NCBI GenBank assembly: GCA_034428595.1
Contig: DAOUHO010000070.1
Span: 1 to 17,343 of the forward strand
DNA: 17,343 nt
From: JAJECS01 sp034428595
GTDB lineage: Bacteria > Chloroflexota > UBA11872
Direction of reading: 5' to 3'
Made by a program: the position numbers and the translations under genes. How positions within the stretch are numbered: position 1 is the stretch's first letter; each line of letters begins with the position of its first letter. The notes beneath the pieces were generated by a model. The model was not told where the DNA came from, searched no databases, and was given only the letters and a program-made list of their open reading frames with translations. This document shows positions 6,766 to 16,985 of the stretch, one piece after another.

Positions 6766-8718
6766 ATGGCTGGGAACAGCGGGCAGAGCGATCAAACGGC
6801 GGCGGGGGCGCCCGGGACCAAGAGCGACGGCGGCGCGAGCGCCAATCGCAAGCTCAGGCGCGGCCTGATCCTCGGGGGCGCCGTGGTGGCGGCGAACGCG
6901 GCCCTGGCGGGACGACTCTGGCAGCTTCAGGTCGTTGAAACCGAGACCTACCAAGAACAAGCGGCGCGGAATCGCCTGCGAACCGAACCGGTCCGGCCGG
7001 TCCGTGGCCTGGTGTTCGACCGCAACCGCGAGCCCTTGGTCCGCAACGACCCCGTGTTTGGCGTATGGGTCACGCCGGCCGACGTTCCCAAATCTCGCGA
7101 AGGCTCAATCATCGCCAGCCTGGCCGCCCTCACGGGCGAGCGGCCCGAAGATCTGGACCTCAAGTTGTCGCAGGCCCGCTACGATCCGGGACGCCCAGTG
7201 CAGGTGGCGGCGGACGTCCAGCGGGATTCGGCGCTGGCGATCGAGGAGCGGCGCCACGACCTGCCAGGCGTGCAAGTTCGTTCCGGGATTCGTCGGCACT
7301 ATCTCCACGGCGACGTTTTTGGGCACATGCTGGGATTCGTCGGTCCCGTTCCAGCCGAGGCGCTCGAGGAGTACCAGGCGCTTGGCGTGGGATTCGATGA
7401 GACGGTCGGGCTGGCGGGATTGGAACGCCAATTCCAGGGGGCGCTGCGCGGCGCCGACGGCTCGCGGAAGGTCCAGATCGATGCGCTCGGGCGCGAGCTG
7501 AACGAGATCGAATCCCAAGCGCCAGTCGAGGGACGACACCTCGTGCTGACGGTCTCGGTGCGCGAGCAGCGGGCAATCCGCGAGATTCTGGCGCGGCATC
7601 TGGCCCTGCGTGACTCCGGCGCCGGGGTGGCCGTCGTCATTCGACCCGAGGACGGATCGATCGTGGCGCTTGCCAGCCTGCCGGACTACGACAACAACGC
7701 CTTCGGAGTGGGCGGAGATCCCAGCGTGCTGACGCGGCTGGTCACCGACCCGCGCCGGCCCCTCATCAATCATGCGGTGGCCGGCCTCTACCCGCCCGGC
7801 TCCAGCTACAAGGTCATTGCGGCCTCGGCGGCGCTCGAAACGGGGATCGTCTTGCCGCAAACCAAGATTCGGTGCGACGGCCAGCTGGTGCTGCCAACCG
7901 GCTGGGCCTTCAAAGACTGGCTGGCGACCGGCCACGGCATGGTCGACCTGCACCGGGGCATTTCGGAGTCGTGCAACATCTACTTCTACAACATCTCCGG
8001 CGGCAATCCGTATACCAATCTCACGGGGTTCGGCAATCGGCGGCTGGTGGAATTCGAGCGCGGGTTTGGGTTCGGCGAGGCCAGCGGAATTGACCTTCCC
8101 GGCGAGGCGGCCGGACTTGTGCCAACCGCCGAGTGGAAGCAGGGCAACCTGGGACAGCCTTGGGTGACCGGCGATACCTACCACGCGGCCATCGGCCAGG
8201 GACTGGTGCAGGTCACGCCGCTGCAGATCGCCATGATGTATGCGGCCTTGGGCAACGGCGGGCGCCTGCTGCGCCCGCGCCTGGTGGACCGCATTGTCGA
8301 TACGCAAGGCAACGTGCTCCAGCGCCTGCCCATCGGCGAGCGAGGGCGATTGCCCGTCTCGGAGGAGCACCTGCGCCTGGTCCGCAATGCGCTCCTGGAA
8401 GCCGTCAACGGTCCCAATGGCACCGGCAAGTGGGCGCGCTCCGAATTCGCCGTCGTGGCCGGAAAGACCGGCACCGCCGAATACAGCGGAACGCGAGACT
8501 CCCAAGGCAAGCTCCCCAGCCACGCGTGGTTTGCGGGCTACGCCCCGGCAGGCAACCCCGAATACGCCTTCGCCGTCTTGGTTCGCGACGGCGGCGAGGG
8601 CGCATTTGCGGCCGCGCCGATCGCGCGGGACATCATCGACTACTTGATGACGGGTGAAATGCCGCCGCTGCCTCAGGAGCGTCCAGACTTCATCCCGCCA
8701 ACCCGGCGGCTGGCATGA
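6766..8718 (+). CDS. mrdA: Penicillin-binding protein 2 (elongasome transpeptidase)
   Basis: The 650-residue class B penicillin-binding protein has a hydrophilic N-terminal tail of about 30 residues, one membrane anchor (about 33-50) and a dimerisation/pedestal region starting RGLVFDRNREPLV. Its transpeptidase domain has all three active-site motifs: SSYK at 346-349 (nucleophile S346), SCN at 402-404 and KTG at 567-569. It cross-links peptidoglycan stem peptides on the outer face of the membrane and is the partner of RodA, which fits the gene order. The start at 6766 lies five bases after the mreD stop; GAGGAG is present 13 bases upstream. The frame is open far to the left, but that extension overlaps mreC and mreD and is not family-like. 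The TGA stop overlaps the rodA ATG. Confidence 0.95.
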   Translation: MAGNSGQSDQTAAGAPGTKSDGGASANRKLRRGLILGGAVVAANAALAGRLWQLQVVETETYQEQAARNRLRTEPVRPVRGLVFDRNREPLVRNDPVFGVWVTPADVPKSREGSIIASLAALTGERPEDLDLKLSQARYDPGRPVQVAADVQRDSALAIEERRHDLPGVQVRSGIRRHYLHGDVFGHMLGFVGPVPAEALEEYQALGVGFDETVGLAGLERQFQGALRGADGSRKVQIDALGRELNEIESQAPVEGRHLVLTVSVREQRAIREILARHLALRDSGAGVAVVIRPEDGSIVALASLPDYDNNAFGVGGDPSVLTRLVTDPRRPLINHAVAGLYPPGSSYKVIAASAALETGIVLPQTKIRCDGQLVLPTGWAFKDWLATGHGMVDLHRGISESCNIYFYNISGGNPYTNLTGFGNRRLVEFERGFGFGEASGIDLPGEAAGLVPTAEWKQGNLGQPWVTGDTYHAAIGQGLVQVTPLQIAMMYAALGNGGRLLRPRLVDRIVDTQGNVLQRLPIGERGRLPVSEEHLRLVRNALLEAVNGPNGTGKWARSEFAVVAGKTGTAEYSGTRDSQGKLPSHAWFAGYAPAGNPEYAFAVLVRDGGEGAFAAAPIARDIIDYLMTGEMPPLPQERPDFIPPTRRLA

Positions 8719-9881
8719 CGCAGGTCCTGCGGCGCTTCGATCTCGCCGTCATCATCCCCTCGATCGCGCTGGTTTCGGCGGGGATTCTCATACTCTCCAC
8801 CACCGGCGATCCCGGCCAAACGGGCCTGGAGCACAAGGCGGTGCAGCAGGGCGTGTTTGTGGCCGTCGGGATGGCGGCAGCCCTGATCATGGCATTCCTC
8901 GACTATCGCCTGCTCAACGCGGTGGCGCTGCCGGCATTCATCCTCGGGACGATTCTGGTGGCCGCCGTGGTGGTGTTCGGCGACGCCAGCCTGGGCGCCC
9001 AACGCTGGTTTGTGGTGGGGCCCATCGTGATTCAGCCGTCCGAGATCATGAAGCTAGCCGTCATCATCTTTCTGGCACGGTTTCTGGCACGGCGGGGCGA
9101 ACGCGTCCGTTCCATGCGGACGCTGCTGTTGAGCCTGCTCATCGTGCTGGCGCCCGCGGCCCTGGTGTTCATTGAGCCGGATCTCGGCTCGGCGTTGGTA
9201 TTCGTGGCGATCTGGTTGGCGATGGTATTCGTCGCCGGCGCGCGCTGGTGGCACGCGCTGATTCCGGCGGGGATGGCCCTGGCCGCCTTCCCTTTCGCCT
9301 GGTTCCTCGCGCAGGACTACATGCGCGAGCGATTCGTCGCGTTCTTCGACCCCGGAAGCGATCCGCTTGGCGCCGGCTATAACGTGCTGCAGGCCCGCAT
9401 ATCGATTGGATCGGGCGGCTGGTGGGGACAGGGCATTGGCCAGGGCACGCAATCGCAACTCGAGTTCCTGCGCGTCCGCGACACCGACTTCATCTTCGCC
9501 GTGCTGGGCGAGCAGCTGGGCTTCGTCGGCGCCCTGGGCGTCATCTTGTTTTTCGCCATTCTGCTCATCCAGGCCGTGATCATCTCCATTCGCGCGCGCG
9601 ACGACTTTGGCCGCTACCTCGCCATCGGCATCGCGGGCATGCTGTTCTTCCAATCTTTCGTCAACATCGGCATGAACGTGGGGCTGATGCCGGTGACCGG
9701 AATCACGCTTCCGCTGCTGAGCTTTGGCCGCAACTCGCTCGTGGTCACCCTGGCGGCCATCGGCATCTTGCTCAGCATCAATGCGCATCGAACGTCCGCC
9801 CCGCATCGGCAGCAGGGCGTCTGGTGGGTGTCGAGCATGAGGCGGCTGACGGCCAGCCCCGAGACCTCGCCGCGGCCGTGA
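8715..9881 (+). CDS. rodA: RodA, SEDS-family peptidoglycan glycosyltransferase
   Basis: The 388-residue polytopic protein has around ten hydrophobic segments and the SEDS hallmarks GAQRW (94-98), QPSEIMK (107-113), EPDLGSAL (154-161), GQGIGQGTQSQLEFL and TDFIFAVLGEQLG. D258 in TDFIF lines up with the Asp needed for polymerase activity in E. coli RodA (D262). RodA polymerises lipid II into glycan strands together with PBP2. Two conserved spots differ: the residue before TDFIF is Asp256, where His is common, and the SYGGSS-like motif near the C terminus reads SFGRNS, with Arg339 for the second Gly. The last 30 residues after the final helix are hydrophilic and probably cytoplasmic. RodA rather than FtsW is chosen from its place after mrdA. 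The ATG overlaps the mrdA stop (ATGA). Confidence 0.93.
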   Translation: MTQVLRRFDLAVIIPSIALVSAGILILSTTGDPGQTGLEHKAVQQGVFVAVGMAAALIMAFLDYRLLNAVALPAFILGTILVAAVVVFGDASLGAQRWFVVGPIVIQPSEIMKLAVIIFLARFLARRGERVRSMRTLLLSLLIVLAPAALVFIEPDLGSALVFVAIWLAMVFVAGARWWHALIPAGMALAAFPFAWFLAQDYMRERFVAFFDPGSDPLGAGYNVLQARISIGSGGWWGQGIGQGTQSQLEFLRVRDTDFIFAVLGEQLGFVGALGVILFFAILLIQAVIISIRARDDFGRYLAIGIAGMLFFQSFVNIGMNVGLMPVTGITLPLLSFGRNSLVVTLAAIGILLSINAHRTSAPHRQQGVWWVSSMRRLTASPETSPRP

Positions 9882-10816
9882 GCGGCCCTGGATGGGCCGA
9901 GGTTGCAGTCCCGGCGTCGTCGGGGAATCTGGGCGCCGGATTCGACGCGCTTGGGCTGGCGCTTGAGCTGCGCAATACGTATAGGTTCGAGCCCAGCAGT
10001 CACGACCAAATCGAGGCTAGCGGAAAGTTCGCGGAGTTCGTGCCGCGCGATGTTCGGCGCAACCTAGCCTTTCGCGCCTTCCGGTCCCTGGCGCCGACGG
10101 CGGCCGGCCCCTATCGGCTCCACGCTCGCCGGATCATCCCCGCCCAGGGCGGCCTGGGCAGCTCGGCCAGCGCCATCGTTGGCGGGCTCGTGGCGGCCAC
10201 GCTCGCCTTCGATCTGGACGTACCTCAGGACGACCTGCTGCGGCGGGCCGCCGAGCTCGAGGGTCATGCGGACAACGTGGCGCCCGCGTTGCTGGGCGGC
10301 ATGGTCGTCACCGTGCCGGACGCACCCGACCTGGCCTGGATGCAGCTCGAATTCCCGGCAACCGTCGGGATTGTGTTGGTCGTGCCGGGTTACCGGGTGC
10401 CGACGCACCGAGCACGCCAGGTACTGCCCGACCAGGTTCCGCGGGCCGACGCCGTGGCCAATCTCGCCCGCGCGGCGTTGATGGTGGGCGCCGTGAGCCA
10501 GGAGCGCTTCGACCGGCTGCGGGAAGCCATGACCGATCGCCTGCATCAGCCCTATCGCACCGCACTCAATCCCGCGCTGGAGCCGTGCATGGCGGCGGCG
10601 TTTGAAGCGGGCGCCTACGGGGCGGCCCTCAGTGGGTCGGGGCCCACCGTCATTGCCTTCGGTCCGCGCGACCGCAACCTCTCGGTGGCCAGCTCGATGG
10701 CCGACGCCTGCCTCGATAGCGGCCACTCGTGTGAGACCTACGTGGTCAGCGCAGCCGTCGAGGGCGCCCACCCAACGGAGACCTGGCGAACCCGGACACG
10801 GCCAGCCGATCTATAA
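9878..10816 (+). CDS. thrB: Homoserine kinase
   Basis: The 312-residue GHMP-family kinase starts with the ThrB-like motif VAVPASSGNLGAGFDALGLA. It has the ATP-binding motif PAQGGLGSSA at residues 88-97, then EGHADNVAPALLGG and the C-terminal motif GAALSGSGPTVIAF. It phosphorylates L-homoserine with ATP to give O-phosphohomoserine, the substrate of threonine synthase. The family consensus GPGFD reads GAGFD here, a mild change. The GTG at 9878 overlaps the rodA stop (GTGA) and places the first motif about nine residues in, as in the family. The open frame upstream overlaps rodA and is ignored. No thrA or thrC is nearby, and coupling to a cell-wall operon is unusual. Its stop codon lies inside a TATAAT. 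Confidence 0.93.
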   Translation: MSGPGWAEVAVPASSGNLGAGFDALGLALELRNTYRFEPSSHDQIEASGKFAEFVPRDVRRNLAFRAFRSLAPTAAGPYRLHARRIIPAQGGLGSSASAIVGGLVAATLAFDLDVPQDDLLRRAAELEGHADNVAPALLGGMVVTVPDAPDLAWMQLEFPATVGIVLVVPGYRVPTHRARQVLPDQVPRADAVANLARAALMVGAVSQERFDRLREAMTDRLHQPYRTALNPALEPCMAAAFEAGAYGAALSGSGPTVIAFGPRDRNLSVASSMADACLDSGHSCETYVVSAAVEGAHPTETWRTRTRPADL

Positions 10817-10817
10817 T
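10812..10817 (+). promoter_or_regulatory. Consensus -10 box before guaA
   Basis: A perfect TATAAT spans the thrB stop codon (TAA at 10814-10816), 11 bases before the guaA GTG. A start site 6-7 bases downstream, near 10824, would leave a leader of about five bases. No -35 match is visible at 16-18 bases spacing and no TGn extension precedes the box, so strength is uncertain. In DNA this GC-rich an exact match at this spot is unlikely to be pure chance. Confidence 0.45.
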
Positions 10818-10828
10818 CGAACGTCGGC

Positions 10829-12484
10829 GTGCACCGTCGCCTGAACGCGCGGCGGGCGCCGCAGGGAGGCCTACTGCTCACCGCATCGAGCGCGCGCGGA
10901 GATGTCCCACGCCCGGACGCGACCAGCGTCGGCGCGGACATCGCTGCATCGAACGGACACGAGACCATCGCGGTCCTCGATTTCGGGTCGCAATACAGCC
11001 AGCTCATTGCCCGGCGCATCCGCGAAGTCGGGGTGCGTAGCGAGCTCGTGGCCCCTGACCAATTGCGCACGGTCGACCACCGCAACCTGCGCGGCATCGT
11101 GCTCTCCGGCGGTCCGGCCAGCGTCTACGCGCCGGGCGCCCCCCAGCTTCCGGCGGACGTGCTGGACGCGGGCGTCCCGGTCCTGGGCATCTGCTACGGC
11201 ATGCAACTGCTCAGCCACAGCCTGGGCGGCCGCGTGCAACCCGCGTCACGGCGCGAGTACGGCCCGGCGCGCGTGCGCGTTGCCGAGGGGGCGCATCCGC
11301 TGTTCGCCGGCCTGCCGCCGGCGTTTGACGTGTGGATGAGCCACGGCGACGTGGTCGACGAGCTGCCGCCGGGCTTTCGCTCGGTCGCCGCGACGGCACA
11401 CTCGCCCACGGCGGCCATGTCCAACGGCAACGGCGTGAGCGCGCTGCAGTTCCATCCCGAGGTTCGGCACACGTCGCACGGGCTGGATCTGCTGCGCAAC
11501 TTCGCGCGCGACATTTGCGGCTGCCGCGGTGACTGGACCCCCGCGTCCCTCGTGCGGGAGGCCATCGCCGACATTCGCCGCCGCGCCGCCGACGCTCGCG
11601 TGATTTGCGGGCTCAGCGGCGGAGTCGATAGCGCGGTCACGGCCGCGCTGGTGCACGCCGCCATCGGCAACCGGCTCACCTGCATCCTCATTGACACCGG
11701 CTTGCTGCGCGCCGGCGAAGTCGCGCAGGTCCGGGACGCGCTGCGCACCAGCCAGAACCTAGACCTGATCGTCGTTGACGCGGCCGATGAGTTCCTGCGC
11801 GGCCTGCAAGGCGTGACCGAGCCGGAACGGAAACGCGCCATCATCGGCGAGGCCTTCATTCGCGCCTTCGAGCGCGAGGCCGCCCGCATCGACGACGCGC
11901 GCTTCCTTGCCCAGGGCACGATCTACCCCGACGTGATTGAGAGCGGTGGTCGCGTCGGCGCGGCGGTCATCAAGTCGCACCACAATGTCGGCGGGTTGCC
12001 CGACCGCCTGGGCCTGGAGTTGCTGGAGCCGCTCCGCGAGCTTTTCAAGGACGAAGTGCGGGCCGTGGGGCGCGAGCTTGGCCTCCCGGGATCGATCGTT
12101 GACCGCCAACCATTCCCCGGGCCGGGCCTCGCCGTGCGCGCGCTCGGCGACCTGACACCCGCGCGAGTCGAAACGCTGCGGGCGGCGGACGCGATTGTGC
12201 TCCAGGAGCTGGAGCCGATCGCCGCAACGCATGCCCTCGCGCAGTATTTTGCCGTGCTGCCGGGAGTGCGCAGCGTCGGCGTGATGGGCGACGAGCGAAC
12301 CTACGGCGAGCTGGTGGCCGTGCGGGCCGTCACTTCGGACGACTTCATGACCGCCGACTGGGCGCGCATCCCCGCCGACGTGCTGGCGCGAATCTCGAGC
12401 CGGCTGGTGAACGAAGTCCCAGGCGTCAATCGCGTGGTCTACGACATCACCTCCAAGCCCCCGGGGACCATCGAATGGGAATGA
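10829..12484 (+). CDS. guaA: GMP synthase (glutamine-hydrolysing)
   Basis: GuaA converts XMP to GMP using ATP and ammonia from glutamine. The class I amidotransferase domain starts at HETIAVLDFGSQYSQLIARR. It has nucleophile C122 in GICYGMQ and the His209/Glu211 pair in QFHPEV. The PP-loop ATP site SGGVDS is at 263-268, followed by the ATP-PPase and dimerisation domains ending in the classic YDITSKPPGTIEWE. At 551 residues it is longer than usual (about 510-525). The excess is an N-terminal tail of about 43 residues rich in Arg and Ala. GTG at 10829 is the only ATG, GTG or TTG start in frame before the domain, with no Shine-Dalgarno sequence; CTG codons at 10841 and 10874 are alternatives. 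thrB ends 12 bases upstream. The end overlaps the purD start. Confidence 0.95.
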   Translation: MHRRLNARRAPQGGLLLTASSARGDVPRPDATSVGADIAASNGHETIAVLDFGSQYSQLIARRIREVGVRSELVAPDQLRTVDHRNLRGIVLSGGPASVYAPGAPQLPADVLDAGVPVLGICYGMQLLSHSLGGRVQPASRREYGPARVRVAEGAHPLFAGLPPAFDVWMSHGDVVDELPPGFRSVAATAHSPTAAMSNGNGVSALQFHPEVRHTSHGLDLLRNFARDICGCRGDWTPASLVREAIADIRRRAADARVICGLSGGVDSAVTAALVHAAIGNRLTCILIDTGLLRAGEVAQVRDALRTSQNLDLIVVDAADEFLRGLQGVTEPERKRAIIGEAFIRAFEREAARIDDARFLAQGTIYPDVIESGGRVGAAVIKSHHNVGGLPDRLGLELLEPLRELFKDEVRAVGRELGLPGSIVDRQPFPGPGLAVRALGDLTPARVETLRAADAIVLQELEPIAATHALAQYFAVLPGVRSVGVMGDERTYGELVAVRAVTSDDFMTADWARIPADVLARISSRLVNEVPGVNRVVYDITSKPPGTIEWE

Positions 12485-13772
12485 GCGCTCAGCAGGCAGC
12501 CCCGAAGCTGCTGGTCGTGGGCGGCGGCGGCCGCGAGCACGCGATTTGCTGGCGGCTGCGGCAGGACCGACCGCACGCGGAGATCTTCTGCGCGCCCGGC
12601 AACCCGGGCGCCGCGGAGGTCGCTCGAACGCTCGACATCGGGCCGGGCGACATTGACGACCTTGTGTCTTGGGCCCGATCGGAACGTCCCGACATGGTGG
12701 TCGTTGGCCCGGAGGATCCACTCATTGACGGGATCGTCGACGAGCTTCAGTCCGTCGGCGTGCCGGCCTTTGGACCGACGCGGCGCGCGGCGGAAATCGA
12801 AGGCAGCAAGGCGTTTTCGAGCGCGTTGGTCACGCGCCTGGGTGTGCCGGCGCCCGCCCACGCCACCTTCGATGACGTTGACGAGGCGCTGGCCTACGTA
12901 GAGGACGAACCTGCGGGAGTGGTCGTGAAGGCCGACGGCCCGGCGCTTGGCAAGGGCGTGATCGTCTGCGGCACCTCCGAGGAGGCCGATGCCGCGATTC
13001 GCCGGATGATGGTTGACGGCGCGTTCGGCGCCTCCGGCGCGCGCGTCGTGGTGCAAGAGCTGCTGCACGGTCCCGAGCTATCGGTGCTCGCGCTGTCCGA
13101 CGGAACGACCTTTCGCACCATCGGCGTGGCCCGCGACTACAAGCGCATCGGCGACGGCGATCGAGGACCCAACACCGGGGGCGTCGGCAGCTACACGCCC
13201 GTGCCGGACGCGCCCGCGGCGCTCGTGGCGCGCGTCGAGCGCGAAATCATCGCCCCGGTTCTGGCCCGGCTGCGGGCGGAGGGCCGCCCTTACGTCGGAG
13301 TCCTGTTCGCCGGACTTATCCTCACGGCCGAGGGTCCCAAGGTGATCGAGTTCAACTGCCGCATGGGCGACCCGGAGACCCAGGTCGTGCTTCCCGTGCT
13401 GCAAGGCTACTTTGCGGAGCTCATCGACGCCGCGGCGAGCGGCACGCTGGACCGCACGGAAACTCGCCCCCCCGAACAGGCGGCGGTCGCCGTCGTGTTG
13501 ACGTCCGAGGGCTACCCAGGGCCGTCACAGAGCGGTCTCCCGATCGACGGGTTGGACGCCATCGACCGCGGGCTGGTCTTTCACGCAGGCACGGAGCGGC
13601 AAGACGGTGCGGTGCGGACCGCGGGAGGGCGCGTCCTCGCGGCCGTAGGCATTGCCGACGACCTGGGTGAAGCGCGCGGCGAGGCCTACGCCATCGCCTC
13701 ATCCATCAAATTCCGAGGCGCGGGCTATCGCTCGGACATCGCCGCCGACGCGCTCGGCATGGCGGTCGCGTC

Positions 13773-13776
<4 letters not shown>
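12475..13776 (+). CDS. purD: Phosphoribosylamine-glycine ligase (GARS)
   Basis: The 433-residue protein is full length for PurD. The glycine-rich N-terminal motif LLVVGGGGREHA is followed by VVVGPEDPLIDGIVDEL. The ATP-grasp region shows VVKADGPALGKGV, GDGDRGPNTGGVGSYTP and EFNCRMGDPETQVVLP, with a C-terminal domain holding SEGYPG and GGRVLAAVG. It ligates glycine to 5-phosphoribosylamine with ATP to form GAR, step two of IMP synthesis. Two ATGs compete. The one at 12475 has GGGGA seven bases upstream (12463-12467) and overlaps guaA by ten bases. The one at 12481 makes a four-base ATGA overlap. They differ by two residues, and I give the first. It lies between guaA and purB in a continuous purine operon. 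Confidence 0.95.
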
Positions 13777-15112
<1,336 letters not shown>

Positions 15113-15116
<4 letters not shown>

Positions 15117-15994
15117 CGACAAGCACGGTTACCCAGACCGATCTGGAGGGCCTGCGGCTGCTCAACCGCGGGAAAGTGCGTGACATCTATGACCTGGACG
15201 ACAAGCTGCTGATCGTCACCACCGACCGCATTTCGGCATTCGACCACGTGCTGCCAACGGCCATTCCAGACAAGGGCGCCGTGCTCACGGGCATGTCGGA
15301 GCGCTGGTTTGGTCTCACCGAGGACATCGTGCCGAACCACCTCATCACGACCGACGTGGACGCCATGGGCGATGACGTCCGCCGGCACGCCGACGTGCTG
15401 CGCGGCCGGACCATGCTGGTCAAGCGCGCCGAGCGCATCGACGCGGAGTGCGTGGTGCGCGGCTACATCACCGGCTCCGGCTGGGCGGACTATCAGCGCA
15501 CCGGCCAGATCTGCGGCATCGACATCCCGCCCGGGATGCAGGAGGCCGAGCCCTTCGCCGACACGCTGTTCACGCCGGCGACGAAAGCCGAAACGGGCCA
15601 CGACGAGAACATCAGCTTCGCCCAACTGAGCGACCTGGTAGGGGCCGAGCTCGCCGAGCGCCTGCGGGACGTCAGCCTTGCGGTCTACTCCCGCGGCCGC
15701 GACTACGCGGCCGAGCGCGGCATCATCCTGGCCGACACCAAGTTCGAGTTTGGCTGGGTCGACGGAGAGCTGACCCTGATCGACGAGATCCTCACGCCCG
15801 ATTCGTCCCGGTTCTGGGACGTGGGTGAATACGACGTGGGCCTTTCGCCGCCGAGCTTCGACAAGCAGATCGTGCGCAACCACCTGATCGAGATTGGCTG
15901 GGATCGGGAACCGCCGATTCCCGCGCTGCCTGACGTGATCGTGGAGCGCACCGCGGCGCGCTATCGCGAGATCCGCGAGCGCCTGGCGGCGTGA
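15113..15994 (+). CDS. purC: SAICAR synthetase
   Basis: This 293-residue protein carries the PurC hallmarks: NRGKVRDIYDL (residues 18-28), TTDRISAFDHVLPTAIPDKG, VVRGYITGSGWADYQ and ILADTKFEFGW. A late segment contains EILTPDSSRFW. The enzyme joins aspartate to CAIR with ATP to give SAICAR, the substrate that PurB, encoded just upstream, then cleaves. Its length sits with the longer (about 290-300 residue) PurC forms rather than the 237-residue E. coli type. The ATG overlaps the purB TGA and has a strong ribosome-binding site. The stop overlaps the purS GTG (GTGA). Confidence 0.96.
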
Positions 15995-16287
15995 GCGGCC
16001 TGCCCCAAATCTACACCGCGCACGTATTCGTGCGCCTCAAACCCGGCGTCAACGATCCGCCGGGGGCCACCGTCGCGGCGGGATTGCGCGACCTTGGCTT
16101 CGACGGCATTCGCGACGTGCGCGTCGGCAAGATCGTCGATGTCGAGCTGATCGCCCCGGACGCCGCCACCGCGCGGGAGCGCGTGCAAGCCATGTGCGAG
16201 CAGCTGCTGACCAACCCGGTGATCGAGGATTTTGAGATGGAGCTGATCGAGCCGCAACCGCTCAAGCTCAGCGACACCGCCTGGTAG
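15991..16287 (+). CDS. purS: FGAM synthase subunit PurS
   Basis: This small 98-residue protein has the PurS pattern: YTAHVFVRLKPGVNDPPGAT, then LGFDGIRDVRVGKIVDVEL, and a C-terminal MCEQLLTNPVIEDFEMEL. PurS bridges PurQ and PurL in the three-part formylglycinamidine ribonucleotide synthase. It helps channel ammonia from glutamine between them, and has no catalytic residues of its own. Its place directly before purQ and purL fits. It is slightly longer than the usual 80-85 residues because of a short tail. The GTG start overlaps the purC stop. Confidence 0.95.
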   Translation: MSGLPQIYTAHVFVRLKPGVNDPPGATVAAGLRDLGFDGIRDVRVGKIVDVELIAPDAATARERVQAMCEQLLTNPVIEDFEMELIEPQPLKLSDTAW

Positions 16288-16292
16288 ACGGC

Positions 16293-16985
16293 GTGCGCGC
16301 GGCGGTCATCGTATTCCCGGGCAGCAACTGCGACACCGACACGCACCATGCGCTCACGGACGTGATGGGGGTGTCGACCGATCTCGTCTGGCACGCCACC
16401 CCCTCGCTCGAGGGCTATGACCTCGTCGTGCTGCCGGGCGGATTCAGCTATGGCGACTATCTGCGCACCGGCGCGATGGCGGCGCAGGCCCGCGTGATGC
16501 GCGCGGTGCGAGAGGTGGCCGACCGCGGAGTGCCGGTGCTCGGCATCTGCAACGGCTTCCAGATTCTGCTCGAATCGGGCTTGCTCCCCGGCGCGATGCT
16601 GCCCAACGCCTGTGTCGAGTTCCGTTGCGAATGGGTGCACGTGCGCGTGGAGACTCGCCGCACGCCGTTCACCGGATCGGCCGACGTGGGCCAGGTCCTG
16701 CGCATGCCCATCGCGCACGGCGAGGGCAACTTCGTCGCGGACCGCGCCACGCTGGATGAGCTGCACGACAACGACCAGGTCGTCTGGCGCTACACCGACG
16801 CCGACGGCAGACGTACGGCGGGGACCAACCCCAACGGCTCGGTCGGCGATATCGCGGGCATCTGCAACGCTCGGGGCAACGTGGTTGGGCTCATGCCCCA
16901 CCCCGAGCGTTGCAGCGAGACCGCGCTGGGCGGCACCGACGGGCGCATGGTGTGGGAGTCCGTGCTCGCTCGCGTGGCCGCGTGA
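16293..16985 (+). CDS. purQ: FGAM synthase glutaminase subunit PurQ
   Basis: This 230-residue class I glutamine amidotransferase starts with RAAVIVFPGSNCDTDTHHAL, the standard PurQ opening, which supports the GTG at 16293. PGGFSYGDYLRTGAMAA follows. The nucleophile C86 lies in GICNGFQ, and the His-Glu pair is in LMPHPERCSE. It releases ammonia from glutamine for PurL. Length is normal for free-standing PurQ. It starts five bases after the purS stop with no Shine-Dalgarno sequence, and its stop overlaps the purL GTG. Confidence 0.95.
   Translation: MRAAVIVFPGSNCDTDTHHALTDVMGVSTDLVWHATPSLEGYDLVVLPGGFSYGDYLRTGAMAAQARVMRAVREVADRGVPVLGICNGFQILLESGLLPGAMLPNACVEFRCEWVHVRVETRRTPFTGSADVGQVLRMPIAHGEGNFVADRATLDELHDNDQVVWRYTDADGRRTAGTNPNGSVGDIAGICNARGNVVGLMPHPERCSETALGGTDGRMVWESVLARVAA

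Noticed and set aside
7105..8523. Long minus-strand open frame (472 codons) opposite mrdA
   Set aside because: Antisense to PBP2, whose three active-site motifs are intact; nothing recognisable on the reverse strand.
9422..9877. In-frame upstream extension of thrB
   Set aside because: It lies inside rodA and is unlike any kinase. The GTG at 9878 starts the family pattern.
10817..10828. Purine riboswitch or attenuator ahead of guaA and the pur genes
   Set aside because: Only 12 bases separate thrB from guaA and the following junctions overlap or are five bases long, so there is no room for an aptamer.
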